22,273 nucleotides of DNA from a virus: positions 1 through 22,273 of IMG/VR virus record IMGVR_UViG_3300038706_000036; one strand, 5' to 3'. A program made the translations under genes and the position numbers. Under the pieces are notes generated by a model, which saw only the letters and a list, made by a program, of their open reading frames with translations, did not search any database and was not told the origin of the DNA. Each line of letters opens with the position of its first letter. Position 1 is the first letter of the stretch. This document shows positions 7,329-14,335 of this stretch, piece by piece.

Positions 7329-8284
7329 TATATATTAAGTCCTTGAAACTCGTTTATTACACTGTCTGTATCTTCAACTTTTATATATTTTAGATAAGCT
7401 TTTAATTCTTCAATAAGAGTCATGTCTTTTAGTTGTAATTTGGAAGATTCTTCGGGTTTAAATGCAATTTTCTTATCTAATTGGTCGTGATTAGAAATTT
7501 TTGATAGTTCGTCTATGCTTCCTGTTACTTCATAAACTACATGGTGGTAAGTATCCTTAGTAATAGGATCTCCAGCTTTAATCGTTTTTCTGATTAATTT
7601 TGGAAGATTTAAGGGCTTAAACTGAACACTATAATCTTCTATATGGTTAAAATTTACAATGTTAATACCGTATTGTCGTGATTCATCGCGATCAAAGGAA
7701 ACATTTAAAGGACTTCCAGGATAGTATGCAGGATAGTCTAAGTACCGGTGGTTAAAATGTAAATCTCCTAAAAGTATTAATTTCCAAGGTCGAAGTTTTT
7801 CAAAATCATATTCGGGGGTTATGTGAGGAGGTACTTCTCCCCTAATGTGAGTAACTAATATATCATTTTTAATCGGTGTGGGTAAATTGTTTAGCTGCAT
7901 TTCTCCATATGGAAAAAATTGAAATCCTTGATTAAGAATTTCTTTATGCTTATTTTGTGTAATAATCTCTATATGGGGATTCTTAATGGCTTTATCTTCG
8001 TGAAAATGGGTAAAGAATGTTCGCCCTTTTTTGGTAGCTTCGTGATTGCCAGGAATAATATAGGTTGGAATAGATACAGAGTTAATGTATCTTAAAAATA
8101 AACAGATTTCGTCTGGTTCTGGTTTTTTATCAAAAATATCCCCTGCAATAATGTGAATATCACATTCTTTTTCAAATAATTCTAGTTTTTCATAAAACAA
8201 CCGAAATCTGTTGGCTTGCCATTGATTTGGTATTTTCTTTTTATGAAGAGCAATGTGCCAGTCGGCGGATAATAAGATTTTCAT
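7328..8284 (-). CDS. sbcD: SbcD/Mre11-type nuclease (T4 gp47-like)
   Basis: This 318-residue metallophosphoesterase has the Mre11 motif set: SADWH (6-10, ligands D8 and H10), AGDIFD (47-52, D49), PGNHE (78-82, N80 and H81), THIRGE (145-150, H146) and LGDLHFNH (172-179, H176). It provides the exo/endonuclease of the gp46/47 complex. I chose the ATG at 8284, giving MKILLSADWH, because family members begin almost at this first motif; the in-frame ATG at 8311 adds nine residues and runs into the upstream gene. The C-terminal third is presumably the capping and ATPase-contact region. The stop overlaps the sbcC start as TAATG. Confidence 0.93.
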   Translation of the reverse strand: MKILLSADWHIALHKKKIPNQWQANRFRLFYEKLELFEKECDIHIIAGDIFDKKPEPDEICLFLRYINSVSIPTYIIPGNHEATKKGRTFFTHFHEDKAIKNPHIEIITQNKHKEILNQGFQFFPYGEMQLNNLPTPIKNDILVTHIRGEVPPHITPEYDFEKLRPWKLILLGDLHFNHRYLDYPAYYPGSPLNVSFDRDESRQYGINIVNFNHIEDYSVQFKPLNLPKLIRKTIKAGDPITKDTYHHVVYEVTGSIDELSKISNHDQLDKKIAFKPEESSKLQLKDMTLIEELKAYLKYIKVEDTDSVINEFQGLNI

Positions 8285-8288
8285 TATT

Positions 8289-9020
8289 TTAAAATAACTT
8301 ACATTTTTCAAATTCTAATAGAAGCTTAGACGTGTCAAAATTTCCGTGTTCATGGGTAGAGTGATCGTGAACAAATCGATAACCTAAAAATTCTGGGTAA
8401 TCTTTCCAAAGTATTTCTAAGTTATTAGTATTAGGAAAATCAGTGTCGTTAGTCCAATACTTATTATTAATAAAGAAAGCGTTAACTCCATTACTGTAGA
8501 TTAATGAATAGTCATAGAAATTAGCTAACTGATGGAACGCTTTAAGGCTTGCGCCGTGGTAAATGTTGTAAGGACCTGCGTCCCAAAAATATGGGTCATA
8601 CTCTACAACTTGATCTCTTTTAACTCCTAAACAAGCATTGTACTCACATACAAATGCTCTAAGAGTGTAGGTATCTAGTACTCGTTGAAGTATATACCAA
8701 TCAACGCCGTCGATATCAAGAGAAAAGAAATCAAATTCTTGTGGGGTTTTGTATTCCCTAAGAATTTGAATAACATTTTCTTTCGTTATCATATGCTTTT
8801 TGAGGTTAATTAAAGGATTTTCATACTTAGCATCGATTTGTAGTCCTGTCCACCCTAAATTTTCTCTTAAATGGCGAGTATTACATTCGCTTCCGTCTTG
8901 GGTTCCTATTTCTACAAAGTACTTGTTTTGAGTTTGAATCTTACTAAAAATATATTCTGTGATTCCGTCTTCTCCGAATTGAGAAAACACCTTTTTTTGA
9001 TATTCTTCCAAGTTAGCCAT
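8289..9020 (-). CDS. FkbM-like SAM-dependent methyltransferase
   Basis: This 243-residue protein looks like a Rossmann-fold methyltransferase of the FkbM/Methyltransf_21 type. Motif I is FVEIGTQDG (35-43), an acidic residue follows the second strand in LQIDAK (D63), and LDIDGVDW (101-108) and VCEYN (124-128) fit the later core strands. Family members often methylate sugars or small metabolites. The gene directly follows a glycosyltransferase, with stop and start abutting as TAAATG, so the pair may modify a glycan, either on the host surface or on phage DNA or virions. The substrate is not visible in sequence. A TTGACA/GATAAT promoter about 150 bases upstream may add expression. Confidence 0.75.
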   Translation of the reverse strand: MANLEEYQKKVFSQFGEDGITEYIFSKIQTQNKYFVEIGTQDGSECNTRHLRENLGWTGLQIDAKYENPLINLKKHMITKENVIQILREYKTPQEFDFFSLDIDGVDWYILQRVLDTYTLRAFVCEYNACLGVKRDQVVEYDPYFWDAGPYNIYHGASLKAFHQLANFYDYSLIYSNGVNAFFINNKYWTNDTDFPNTNNLEILWKDYPEFLGYRFVHDHSTHEHGNFDTSKLLLEFEKCKLF

Positions 9021-9896
9021 TTACTTTGTAGCGTCCCAATTAAATATTTTATTAACATTTCCTTCAAATGTGTAGCTTCCGATATGGTTGAGTTTGGTGT
9101 TCGGGTCAAGCCAAATTTTTCCTCCAATTTTTTGCCATCTTCGACAAAAAGTATAGTCTTCTGATAGATACCTATTATCATCAGGATCGTGAATGGTGTC
9201 AAAGAAAGAATAACAATATTGGTTAAATTTAGGATCAATACTACTGTCATTAACATAATAAAGTTCAGGATATGCTTTAATCATTTTTTCCACTACACTG
9301 CGTTTCATTAACCAAAAACCTGTACTAGCATCTAAAACTTCAACAGCTCCTAAATCCACTCTTACTTGTTGTTTTTGTTGGTCAGCAAATTTTAAGTTAA
9401 TTGCGTAATCAACAGGAAGAGTTTTCTTAGGGTATGCTCCCGTAATTAAGTCTTTATCCATCGCAATCATTCTAATAACAGCTTCAGGATCAAATTCAAT
9501 ATCTGCGTCAATAAACATTAAGTGAGTACATTCTTTGGCTTCTAAAAACATTGCGTTTAGAATATTTCTAGCACGCGGTACTAAACTTTCGTTTCTTAAA
9601 GTAGTAATTCTAAAATTAACGTTGTATTTAATTAATTCTTGAGTAAGTCTAAACATACTCAAAAAATACTGGTCTGTAACAAGACCTCCATAACAAGGGG
9701 TAGCAAAGAAAACATTATTTTTTCTTACTACTTCCATATCAATGACTACTTGGTCACCCTCTACTTTTCTGAAGGCTCCTCCTGGGTGAGCTTGCGTTAC
9801 TTTGATAGGTGCAACATTAGGGGAGGCGCCAACCTCCCCTATTTGTTGAGCCTGATCAGTAGTTTTCACTAACTCATTAAGCTTATATTTTTTCAT
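9021..9896 (-). CDS. GT-A-fold glycosyltransferase (GT2-like)
   Basis: This 291-residue protein has an N-terminal tail of about 60 residues and then a GT-A domain. The domain starts NVFFATPCYGG (61-71); the metal and nucleotide-sugar motif DAD lies at 130-132 in MFIDADIEF. SEDYTFCRRW (245-254) carries the ED pair expected for a catalytic base, and H271 in NHIGSYTF is a plausible third metal ligand. It would transfer a sugar from a nucleotide donor; target and sugar are unknown. The gene sits between ssb and an FkbM-like methyltransferase, abutting both with TAAATG junctions. A strong GC-rich hairpin lies within the tail-coding part. Confidence 0.78.
   Translation of the reverse strand: MKKYKLNELVKTTDQAQQIGEVGASPNVAPIKVTQAHPGGAFRKVEGDQVVIDMEVVRKNNVFFATPCYGGLVTDQYFLSMFRLTQELIKYNVNFRITTLRNESLVPRARNILNAMFLEAKECTHLMFIDADIEFDPEAVIRMIAMDKDLITGAYPKKTLPVDYAINLKFADQQKQQVRVDLGAVEVLDASTGFWLMKRSVVEKMIKAYPELYYVNDSSIDPKFNQYCYSFFDTIHDPDDNRYLSEDYTFCRRWQKIGGKIWLDPNTKLNHIGSYTFEGNVNKIFNWDATK
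9174..9202 (-). promoter_or_regulatory. Sigma70-like promoter inside the glycosyltransferase gene
   Basis: On the minus strand a perfect TTGACA (9202-9197) is followed after 17 bases by GATAAT (9179-9174), one mismatch from TATAAT. The predicted start is near 9167, about 150 bases before the methyltransferase ATG (9020). It could drive the methyltransferase and the downstream sbcD-sbcC pair. It is read from consensus only. Confidence 0.5.
9818..9841 (-). promoter_or_regulatory. GC-rich 9-bp hairpin just downstream of ssb
   Basis: TAGGGGAGG (9818-9826) and CCTCCCCTA (9833-9841) pair perfectly around a six-base loop. It stands out in an AT-rich genome. It lies 56 to 79 bases beyond the ssb stop, inside the glycosyltransferase coding sequence. 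No U-run follows on the transcribed strand, so it is not a classical terminator. It may stabilise or define the 3' end of ssb mRNA, pause RNA polymerase or slow ribosomes. The stem is seen; the role is inference. Confidence 0.5.
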
Positions 9897-10553
9897 TTAG
9901 TCTAAGTCCTCGGCGTTTTCTTGAGGAACAAACTCATCACTAGTAGTTGATGCAAATAGCGCAGTATTTTCTAGCATCCATTTCTTTTGATCGTCATAGG
10001 TTTGTCGTTTAAAAATTCTGTGAAGATCAAAAAGATCTGCTTTCTGTTCTTCTTCAGTTAGCTCCGTGCTTGCTCGAGCTGGGAGACAGGTATATTTTAC
10101 GTTTTGAGGAAGCGGTCCTGTTTTTTCCTTTTTAACTGTAATGTCATACCCTGTTTTAGGATCGGCTGGATTTCCGTATTCTTTGTTTCCGGCAAAATCG
10201 ACAATTTGTCGATAGATAGTACTTTTAAGGTCAAAAATTTTAATTTGACCGTCACGCCTGTCTAATACATTACAGATATACGCAAATTGAGGTTTATCAC
10301 TAAAAACATCAGGTGGTAACTCTTTAAAAGGGTCTTCGTTAGAATCAATGAATTTTTCTTGCTCTCGAACAAAACGTAAACACTCTAGAGGCATTCGTTT
10401 TCCTTCGGTAGTAGTAATCCAGTAGACATATCGGGGCATTACTTCTCCGATTAATCTAATTTTTGTGTCGCCAATTGGAAGGCTAAGTCGTTTAATCTCA
10501 CGGCGTTCTCCTCCTCCTTGTTGAGGTACTTTAGCTTTGTCCCAAGCTATCAT
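9897..10553 (-). CDS. ssb: Single-stranded DNA-binding protein (gp32-like OB fold)
   Basis: This 218-residue protein coats ssDNA at replication forks and recombination intermediates. After a short basic N-terminus comes an OB-fold-like core with alternating strands and aromatic residues (IKRLSLPIGDTKIRLIGEV, 20-38; RYVYWITTTEGKRM, 41-54). The segment NPADPKTGYDITVKKEK (127-143) resembles the conserved stretch of phage gp32-like proteins. The C-terminus is acidic (PQENAEDLD), as in SSBs that recruit helicase, primase and nucleases by their tail. An AGGAG site 7 bases before the ATG is among the best in the window, consistent with high expression. No clear gp32-type zinc cluster is seen. A consensus promoter lies about 350 bases upstream. 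Confidence 0.8.
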   Translation of the reverse strand: MIAWDKAKVPQQGGGERREIKRLSLPIGDTKIRLIGEVMPRYVYWITTTEGKRMPLECLRFVREQEKFIDSNEDPFKELPPDVFSDKPQFAYICNVLDRRDGQIKIFDLKSTIYRQIVDFAGNKEYGNPADPKTGYDITVKKEKTGPLPQNVKYTCLPARASTELTEEEQKADLFDLHRIFKRQTYDDQKKWMLENTALFASTTSDEFVPQENAEDLD

Positions 10554-10563
10554 AGTATTTCTC

Positions 10564-10998
10564 CTATTTTTCTAAAGTGAATTCCAATATATCTGGTCGT
10601 TCTTTGACGAATGTATTTTTCCAATGTGCGGAAGATACATAGTTTTTTGGAATGTAGTGGTTGTGGTTAGCAATTGAACGTTTGCTTAGTATGTATAGAT
10701 ATTCCACTTTTAATACTGGATTTACAGTTGAAGTTAAAAAGCTTTTATTTTTAAAATAGCTTTGTATATCTTTACATTTGTAATTGTTAATAATCAGATG
10801 ATTTTTTAACGATTTTAATTGTTTAGTGCGAAAAAGACGGAAATTAATTTTATTAATATAAAGTTTTTTTATTAAGTGATTTCCCGACTTTGCAATAATA
10901 TTATTATATCCCATTGTAAGACCATATGTCAATATTAAGATTGATTCGGGTTCCCCATTACTTTGTGCCCATAGTTCTGTCCAATTAAAATAGTACAT
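10564..10998 (-). CDS. Hypothetical protein
   Basis: I do not recognise this 144-residue protein. It is basic, rich in Lys, Asn, Ile and Tyr, with no membrane segment, signal peptide or known nuclease motif. It fits exactly between purE and ssb with gaps of 5 and 10 bases. An AGGA ribosome-binding site overlapping the purE stop (TAGGA) precedes its ATG, which supports a real gene. A fully consensus promoter is embedded near its 5' end (10903-10932). Reading-frame integrity is the main support. Confidence 0.6.
   Translation of the reverse strand: MYYFNWTELWAQSNGEPESILILTYGLTMGYNNIIAKSGNHLIKKLYINKINFRLFRTKQLKSLKNHLIINNYKCKDIQSYFKNKSFLTSTVNPVLKVEYLYILSKRSIANHNHYIPKNYVSSAHWKNTFVKERPDILEFTLEK
10903..10932 (-). 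promoter_or_regulatory. Full-consensus sigma70 promoter ahead of ssb
   Basis: On the minus strand a perfect TTGACA (10932-10927) and a perfect TATAAT (10908-10903) are separated by 18 bases. The predicted start is near 10896, inside the hypothetical gene and about 340 bases before the ssb ATG. Both hexamers being perfect makes this the best promoter in the window. It probably boosts ssb, the glycosyltransferase and the methyltransferase independently of the pur genes. Confidence 0.7.
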
Positions 10999-11003
10999 TT
11001 TTC

Positions 11004-11417
11004 CTAAGGTATTCTATAGCTACCCTTGATTACACGTTCTGCAAATAATGCTGCATTAATTGCGCCGTGTTTTCCTATCGACATACATGCAACAGGTACA
11101 CCTTTAGGCATTTGTGATATGCTTAATAAACTATCTAATCCTAATAAGTCAGACTTCATTGGAACACCTATTACTGGTAAAGTCGTATATGCTGCAACTA
11201 CTCCAGGTAGTGCAGCAGACATGCCGGCGGCTGCGATAATTACTTTCATTCCCTTGCTAATCGCACCAGTAGTCCATTCTCTTACTTTTTCCGGTGTTCT
11301 ATGCGCAGACGCAACAATAGTCTCATTTGTAATATTTAATTCATCTAACTTATCTGAACAATGCGTCATCATTTCCAGATCAGACGCACTACCCATTATT
11401 ATTCCAACTTCGCTCAT
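11004..11417 (-). CDS. purE: PurE, N5-carboxyaminoimidazole ribonucleotide mutase
   Basis: PurE class I converts N5-CAIR to CAIR in de novo purine synthesis. This 137-residue protein has [12 protein letters not shown] (6-17), the phosphate-binding start, then SAHRTPE (37-43) with catalytic H39, and [20 protein letters not shown] (81-100), QMPKGVPVA (102-110) and the C-terminal helix segment NAALFAERV. The SAHR form (not SAHK) points to class I. Oddly, the loop usually read as AGGAAHLPG is AGMSAALPG (64-72), with His replaced by Ala69. It is shorter than E. coli PurE (169) at the C-terminus. An AAAGGG site lies 8 bases before the ATG. It ends the PRT-purS-microprotein-purE run. Confidence 0.93.
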   Translation of the reverse strand: MSEVGIIMGSASDLEMMTHCSDKLDELNITNETIVASAHRTPEKVREWTTGAISKGMKVIIAAAGMSAALPGVVAAYTTLPVIGVPMKSDLLGLDSLLSISQMPKGVPVACMSIGKHGAINAALFAERVIKGSYRIP

Positions 11418-11447
11418 CGTTTTTACCCTTTCTATTATATAAAATTT

Positions 11448-11558
11448 TTACATCCATGCTCCTTGAATAAGTTCTGGATTTGATAACTTAACAAAAAGTA
11501 GTGTCGCTAATGCAGACCCCAAAAGTGCAATTATCAACCATAGTATATCATCAAACAT
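11448..11558 (-). CDS. 36-residue single-pass membrane microprotein between purS and purE
   Basis: This short gene reads MFDDILWLIIALLGSALATL and continues to LIQGAWM. It has an acidic N-terminus (DD), one hydrophobic span at about 5-23 containing a GSALA small-residue patch, and a short polar C-terminus. An AGGAG ribosome-binding site 9 bases before the ATG overlaps the last codons of purS, and the start is only 6 bases beyond the purS stop. It fills most of the otherwise empty purS-purE gap. These points support a real coupled gene; the function is unknown. It might anchor a purine-enzyme cluster at the membrane or act on a host membrane protein, but that is speculation. Confidence 0.7.
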   Translation of the reverse strand: MFDDILWLIIALLGSALATLLFVKLSNPELIQGAWM

Positions 11559-11564
11559 CGATTT

Positions 11565-11789
11565 TTACTCCTCTTCTATAATATAATCTTCCATTACTGG
11601 ATTAGCTAACAACTTTTTACATAAACCCTCAACGTCTGTATCATCACTACACTCTATAAAATGACATTGACCAGAACGTATCTCTATAATTTCTCCTAAA
11701 CCAAAAGTATTACATGCACTTCTAATAGCTTCACCCTGATTATCCTTAATAGACTTCCGAAGAAAGGTTATTACTCTATACTTTTTCAT
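11565..11789 (-). CDS. purS: PurS, small subunit of FGAM synthase
   Basis: PurS bridges PurL and PurQ in the multi-subunit phosphoribosylformylglycinamidine synthase of bacteria and archaea that use small PurL. This 74-residue protein matches the family along its length (usual size about 80): YRVITFLRKSIKDNQGEAI (4-22), a central strand pair, and the diagnostic C-terminal LCKKLLANPVMEDYIIE (57-73; family pattern CxKLLANPVIEDY). PurL and PurQ are not in this window, so phage PurS presumably joins host partners or ones encoded elsewhere. It overlaps the upstream hypothetical gene by 14 bases and leads directly into the microprotein and purE. Confidence 0.93.
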   Translation of the reverse strand: MKKYRVITFLRKSIKDNQGEAIRSACNTFGLGEIIEIRSGQCHFIECSDDTDVEGLCKKLLANPVMEDYIIEEE

Positions 11790-12129
11790 GAAACATCACA
11801 GCTCCTAGAGCAGTTGCTGTACAGCAGCCTACTGTTTTACTAAGTTCGTTAAATCTTACAGTTATTTTACCTACTTTTGGATTCTCTAACCAGTTCTTAG
11901 CACTTTTAAATGAGTCAAAACCCATTACTGAAGTTCCCACTATTCCACACTTTTTTGTTTTTTCAGCGTGAAAGTAGTATTTATCTTTAAGATGAACATA
12001 CCATATTTTATTTTGTTTGTAAAGGTGTCCAATAACTACATCGTTTTTTTCATAGATAGGTCTGACTCCTTTTACTAACTCTTCTTCTGAGTACCAAGAA
12101 TAATTTGGGAGTTTGAGGTAAAAATTCAT
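11776..12129 (-). CDS. Hypothetical protein between PRT and purS
   Basis: I do not recognise this 117-residue protein. It has alternating aromatic and basic strands in its N-terminal half (IWYVHLKDKYYFHAEKTKK, 42-60) and a segment GFDSFKSAKNWLENP (70-84). A small-residue C-terminus with paired cysteines (TVGCCTATALGAVMF) closes it. There is no convincing signal peptide or membrane span. It starts with an ATGA overlap with the PRT stop and overlaps purS by 14 bases. It is locked into the purine cassette by coupled translation, which suggests, but does not prove, a related role. Confidence 0.65.
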   Translation of the reverse strand: MNFYLKLPNYSWYSEEELVKGVRPIYEKNDVVIGHLYKQNKIWYVHLKDKYYFHAEKTKKCGIVGTSVMGFDSFKSAKNWLENPKVGKITVRFNELSKTVGCCTATALGAVMFHEKV

Positions 12130-12515
12130 GATGTTGGCATCTGAAATAAAGGAGTTACCCAGTCAGGACAAGTAAAACGAGCAAATACCACCCACCCAAA
12201 AACGTTAGGAACAAAGCGGAAGCTTTTTTCATAGGATTTAGTTTTTTCCATAGAAGTTCCTGTTGTTAAAACATCATCTACAATAAGTATAGGGTCTTTA
12301 GGATTTTGTGTAGCATGATTATTTAAAATGCAGGCTAGTTTTGTTCCTCCTGTTGGAATTCCTACACATTTAAAGAACGATCGGTGTTCGTAACTTATTA
12401 TCATTTTAGCAATGCATTCCCATTCTGGGTCTGATAAAGCATCCATTTCGATTTTCCAAGTTAATGGTAAGCCAGCGTGAGATGTAAAGTTTATTGATTG
12501 AAATAGGTCTGTCAT
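12126..12515 (-). CDS. Type I phosphoribosyltransferase-like protein
   Basis: This 129-residue protein contains the PRPP-binding motif ILIVDDVLTTGTS (76-88) and the pyrophosphate-loop-like GIPTGGTKLA (52-61). FTSHAGLPLTWKIEMDAL (10-27) resembles orotate-phosphoribosyltransferase-like proteins. It would transfer phosphoribose from PRPP to a base. It is much shorter than host OPRTs (about 210), so salvage or regulatory use of PRPP is possible. I chose the ATG at 12515 because it forms an ATGA overlap with the helicase stop and has a GAGAGAAAGAA purine-rich site upstream; the ATG at 12542 would lie deep in the helicase gene. Confidence 0.78.
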   Translation of the reverse strand: MTDLFQSINFTSHAGLPLTWKIEMDALSDPEWECIAKMIISYEHRSFFKCVGIPTGGTKLACILNNHATQNPKDPILIVDDVLTTGTSMEKTKSYEKSFRFVPNVFGWVVFARFTCPDWVTPLFQMPTS

Positions 12516-13807
12516 ATTGTAAATTCTTTCTCTCGATACCATTTTAATCGGTTCATTTGTTGATTATGGACTATGGCCCCATTAAACTGAAAATCTCTAA
12601 TTACTGGATGTTTTTTTTCGGGATGTTGTCGTAATATTCTCCCGATTCGTTGTTCTAATTTAATGGGATTATTGCTTGGGCAGGTTAAGTAAAGTGTATC
12701 TAAACGATGACAACTAATTCCTTCATCAAAGATTTTAGTTGATAAGATAGCTTTATATTTTGTTCCTGCATTTTGAAGTATATCCTTTCTTTGTTCCTCT
12801 TTTGTTTCTCCAATTAAAAGCGCGCTTTTATTAATAAGCGTGTGTAATTTTTTCAACATCCCTACCCTATCTGATAAAATTAGGGGGCACCTTCCGTTGG
12901 CGATATCTCGGTTAGCAATTTCGCTAATTAAATTAATATATTCTGTTAGCTCTCCTAATTTAGTTAGTTGTTTACCCCAATCTTTTTTTGGATCAAATAC
13001 TGTAAATGGAATGTCTGTTATTACAAACTTTACGCTTGGATTTTCTTTTTTATTAGGATCTTCGGCACAAATTTTAAAAGGAGTAAAATAGTCAGATAGA
13101 ACAAGATGTTTGCCGTCTTTTCTTTTAGGAGTTGCTGTGATTGCAATTTTTATTTTACAATTAATGTTATTAAGGGCAGTAGAAAACATTTCTGCTGGAC
13201 ATAAGTGCGCTTCATCTACTATAACCATACTAAAAGTGTTGTTTAAATAAGGTAAGTTATTGTACACGCTTTTATAAATTCCAACTGTAAGTTCTTGAAT
13301 ATTGAACTCTCCGTCTCCAACAGTTCCTATAGGAGTGTTAGGAATTTGTTTTTTTAACTCTTCTTGCCATTGTTTAAACAATAGTTTGGTATGGACTAAA
13401 ATAAGGGTAGGTAAATGAGCTTTTGCAATAAGATGACACCCTACATAAGTCTTACCCCATCCACAAGGTGCTTGAAATAAACCACTGGTAATACGGTTTT
13501 TACGACTAAAAAATGCATCTGATACTTTTTGTTGTTCTGGTCTTAGCTTACCACTAAAATGAAACGGAATTTTCGCCTCTATAAATTGTCTGTTATCAGT
13601 ATACTTATCTATTTCGAGCTTATGGTAAGCGTTACTAGGAATAGTATAAAGCTCAGTTTCATAATCGTATTGAAACCACTCAAAAATATCTTTATCTAAT
13701 ATAGTCCGAAATCTCGATTCAAAAACTGCAGAATCATCTATATCTTTTTTATAGATATATATTTTATCCTGTAAAATAGCGTTTTTAACTTTAATTTTGG
13801 GTAGCAT
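12512..13807 (-). CDS. uvsW: SF2 DNA helicase, UvsW-like
   Basis: This 431-residue superfamily-2 helicase resembles T4 UvsW, which remodels stalled forks, unwinds branched DNA and R-loops, and helps shift origin- to recombination-dependent replication. LRPEQQKV (88-95) is the Q-motif region; Walker A is APCGWGKT (113-120), DEAH lies at 198-201 and motif III is ITATPKR (223-229). Motif V is STKIFDEGI (356-364) and motif VI QRIGRILR (386-393). The N-terminal 80 residues are presumably the substrate-recognition domain. It is intact and near the usual size (about 500), with coupled starts on both sides. Confidence 0.88.
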   Translation of the reverse strand: MLPKIKVKNAILQDKIYIYKKDIDDSAVFESRFRTILDKDIFEWFQYDYETELYTIPSNAYHKLEIDKYTDNRQFIEAKIPFHFSGKLRPEQQKVSDAFFSRKNRITSGLFQAPCGWGKTYVGCHLIAKAHLPTLILVHTKLLFKQWQEELKKQIPNTPIGTVGDGEFNIQELTVGIYKSVYNNLPYLNNTFSMVIVDEAHLCPAEMFSTALNNINCKIKIAITATPKRKDGKHLVLSDYFTPFKICAEDPNKKENPSVKFVITDIPFTVFDPKKDWGKQLTKLGELTEYINLISEIANRDIANGRCPLILSDRVGMLKKLHTLINKSALLIGETKEEQRKDILQNAGTKYKAILSTKIFDEGISCHRLDTLYLTCPSNNPIKLEQRIGRILRQHPEKKHPVIRDFQFNGAIVHNQQMNRLKWYREKEFTI

Positions 13808-13810
13808 TGT

Positions 13811-14335
13811 TTATAGGTTAACTTCAGTGATATAATCTTTTTCGTGAGTAAAATCTTTTATATACCAAGTATTGTCTACACTAACGAGTAGTGCGTATAA
13901 ATCTTTAGATTTAAAATTTTTAACAGGATGGGGTAATTCAAAAGGATAAGAAACTTTTTCAAGCCATAGTAATTGATCAGTTTTCTTTTCAACTCTAGCT
14001 ATTTTGGCTTTAAATTTTTCTTTTTTACTTAAATTAATATGTGATCCTTCTGAGTCTACTCCCCACTTCACTTTATCAATAGACTTAATTAACTGCGATA
14101 ATCTACTAAACGTAAAATCAAAAACAATTCGTGATTGCGGGTGCATTTTATCTAAGTTTAGTAATCTTTCGGGGTAGGTATTGTCATTTAAGTTAAAACC
14201 GTCAAGTACATAAATTTTTCCATTCTTAACTTTAGTTACTTTAATTTGTGAGTTCTTAGTGTCGTAATGAATACGGTAGGGCTTTGTTTTAAGTCCAAAA
14301 AATGGAAATCGAATACAACTAAATTTAGTATTCAT
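13811..14335 (-). CDS. Hypothetical protein between polymerase and UvsW-like helicase
   Basis: I do not recognise this 174-residue protein. It is basic, with a central KKEKFKAKIARVEKKTDQLL stretch that may be helical and an N-terminal half that looks strand-rich. No catalytic motif, signal peptide or membrane span is visible. The ATG abuts the polymerase stop (TAAATG) and only 3 bases separate its stop from the helicase start. Its place between two core replication genes suggests an accessory replication role, but this is context only. Confidence 0.65.
   Translation of the reverse strand: MNTKFSCIRFPFFGLKTKPYRIHYDTKNSQIKVTKVKNGKIYVLDGFNLNDNTYPERLLNLDKMHPQSRIVFDFTFSRLSQLIKSIDKVKWGVDSEGSHINLSKKEKFKAKIARVEKKTDQLLWLEKVSYPFELPHPVKNFKSKDLYALLVSVDNTWYIKDFTHEKDYITEVNL

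Noticed and set aside
8309-8338. TTGACA with TAGAAT before sbcD
   Set aside because: Spacing is only 15 bases, too short for a confident sigma70 promoter.
8912-9256. 114-codon minus-strand frame across the glycosyltransferase/methyltransferase junction
   Set aside because: It overlaps two motif-supported genes in another frame and has no recognisable content.
11026-11442. Long plus-strand open frame opposite purE
   Set aside because: It is the antisense shadow of a clearly conserved purE, with no ribosome-binding site and no known family.
11434-11462. TATAAT box before purE
   Set aside because: No acceptable -35 hexamer at 16-18 bases; the sequence is explained by the microprotein end and the purE leader.
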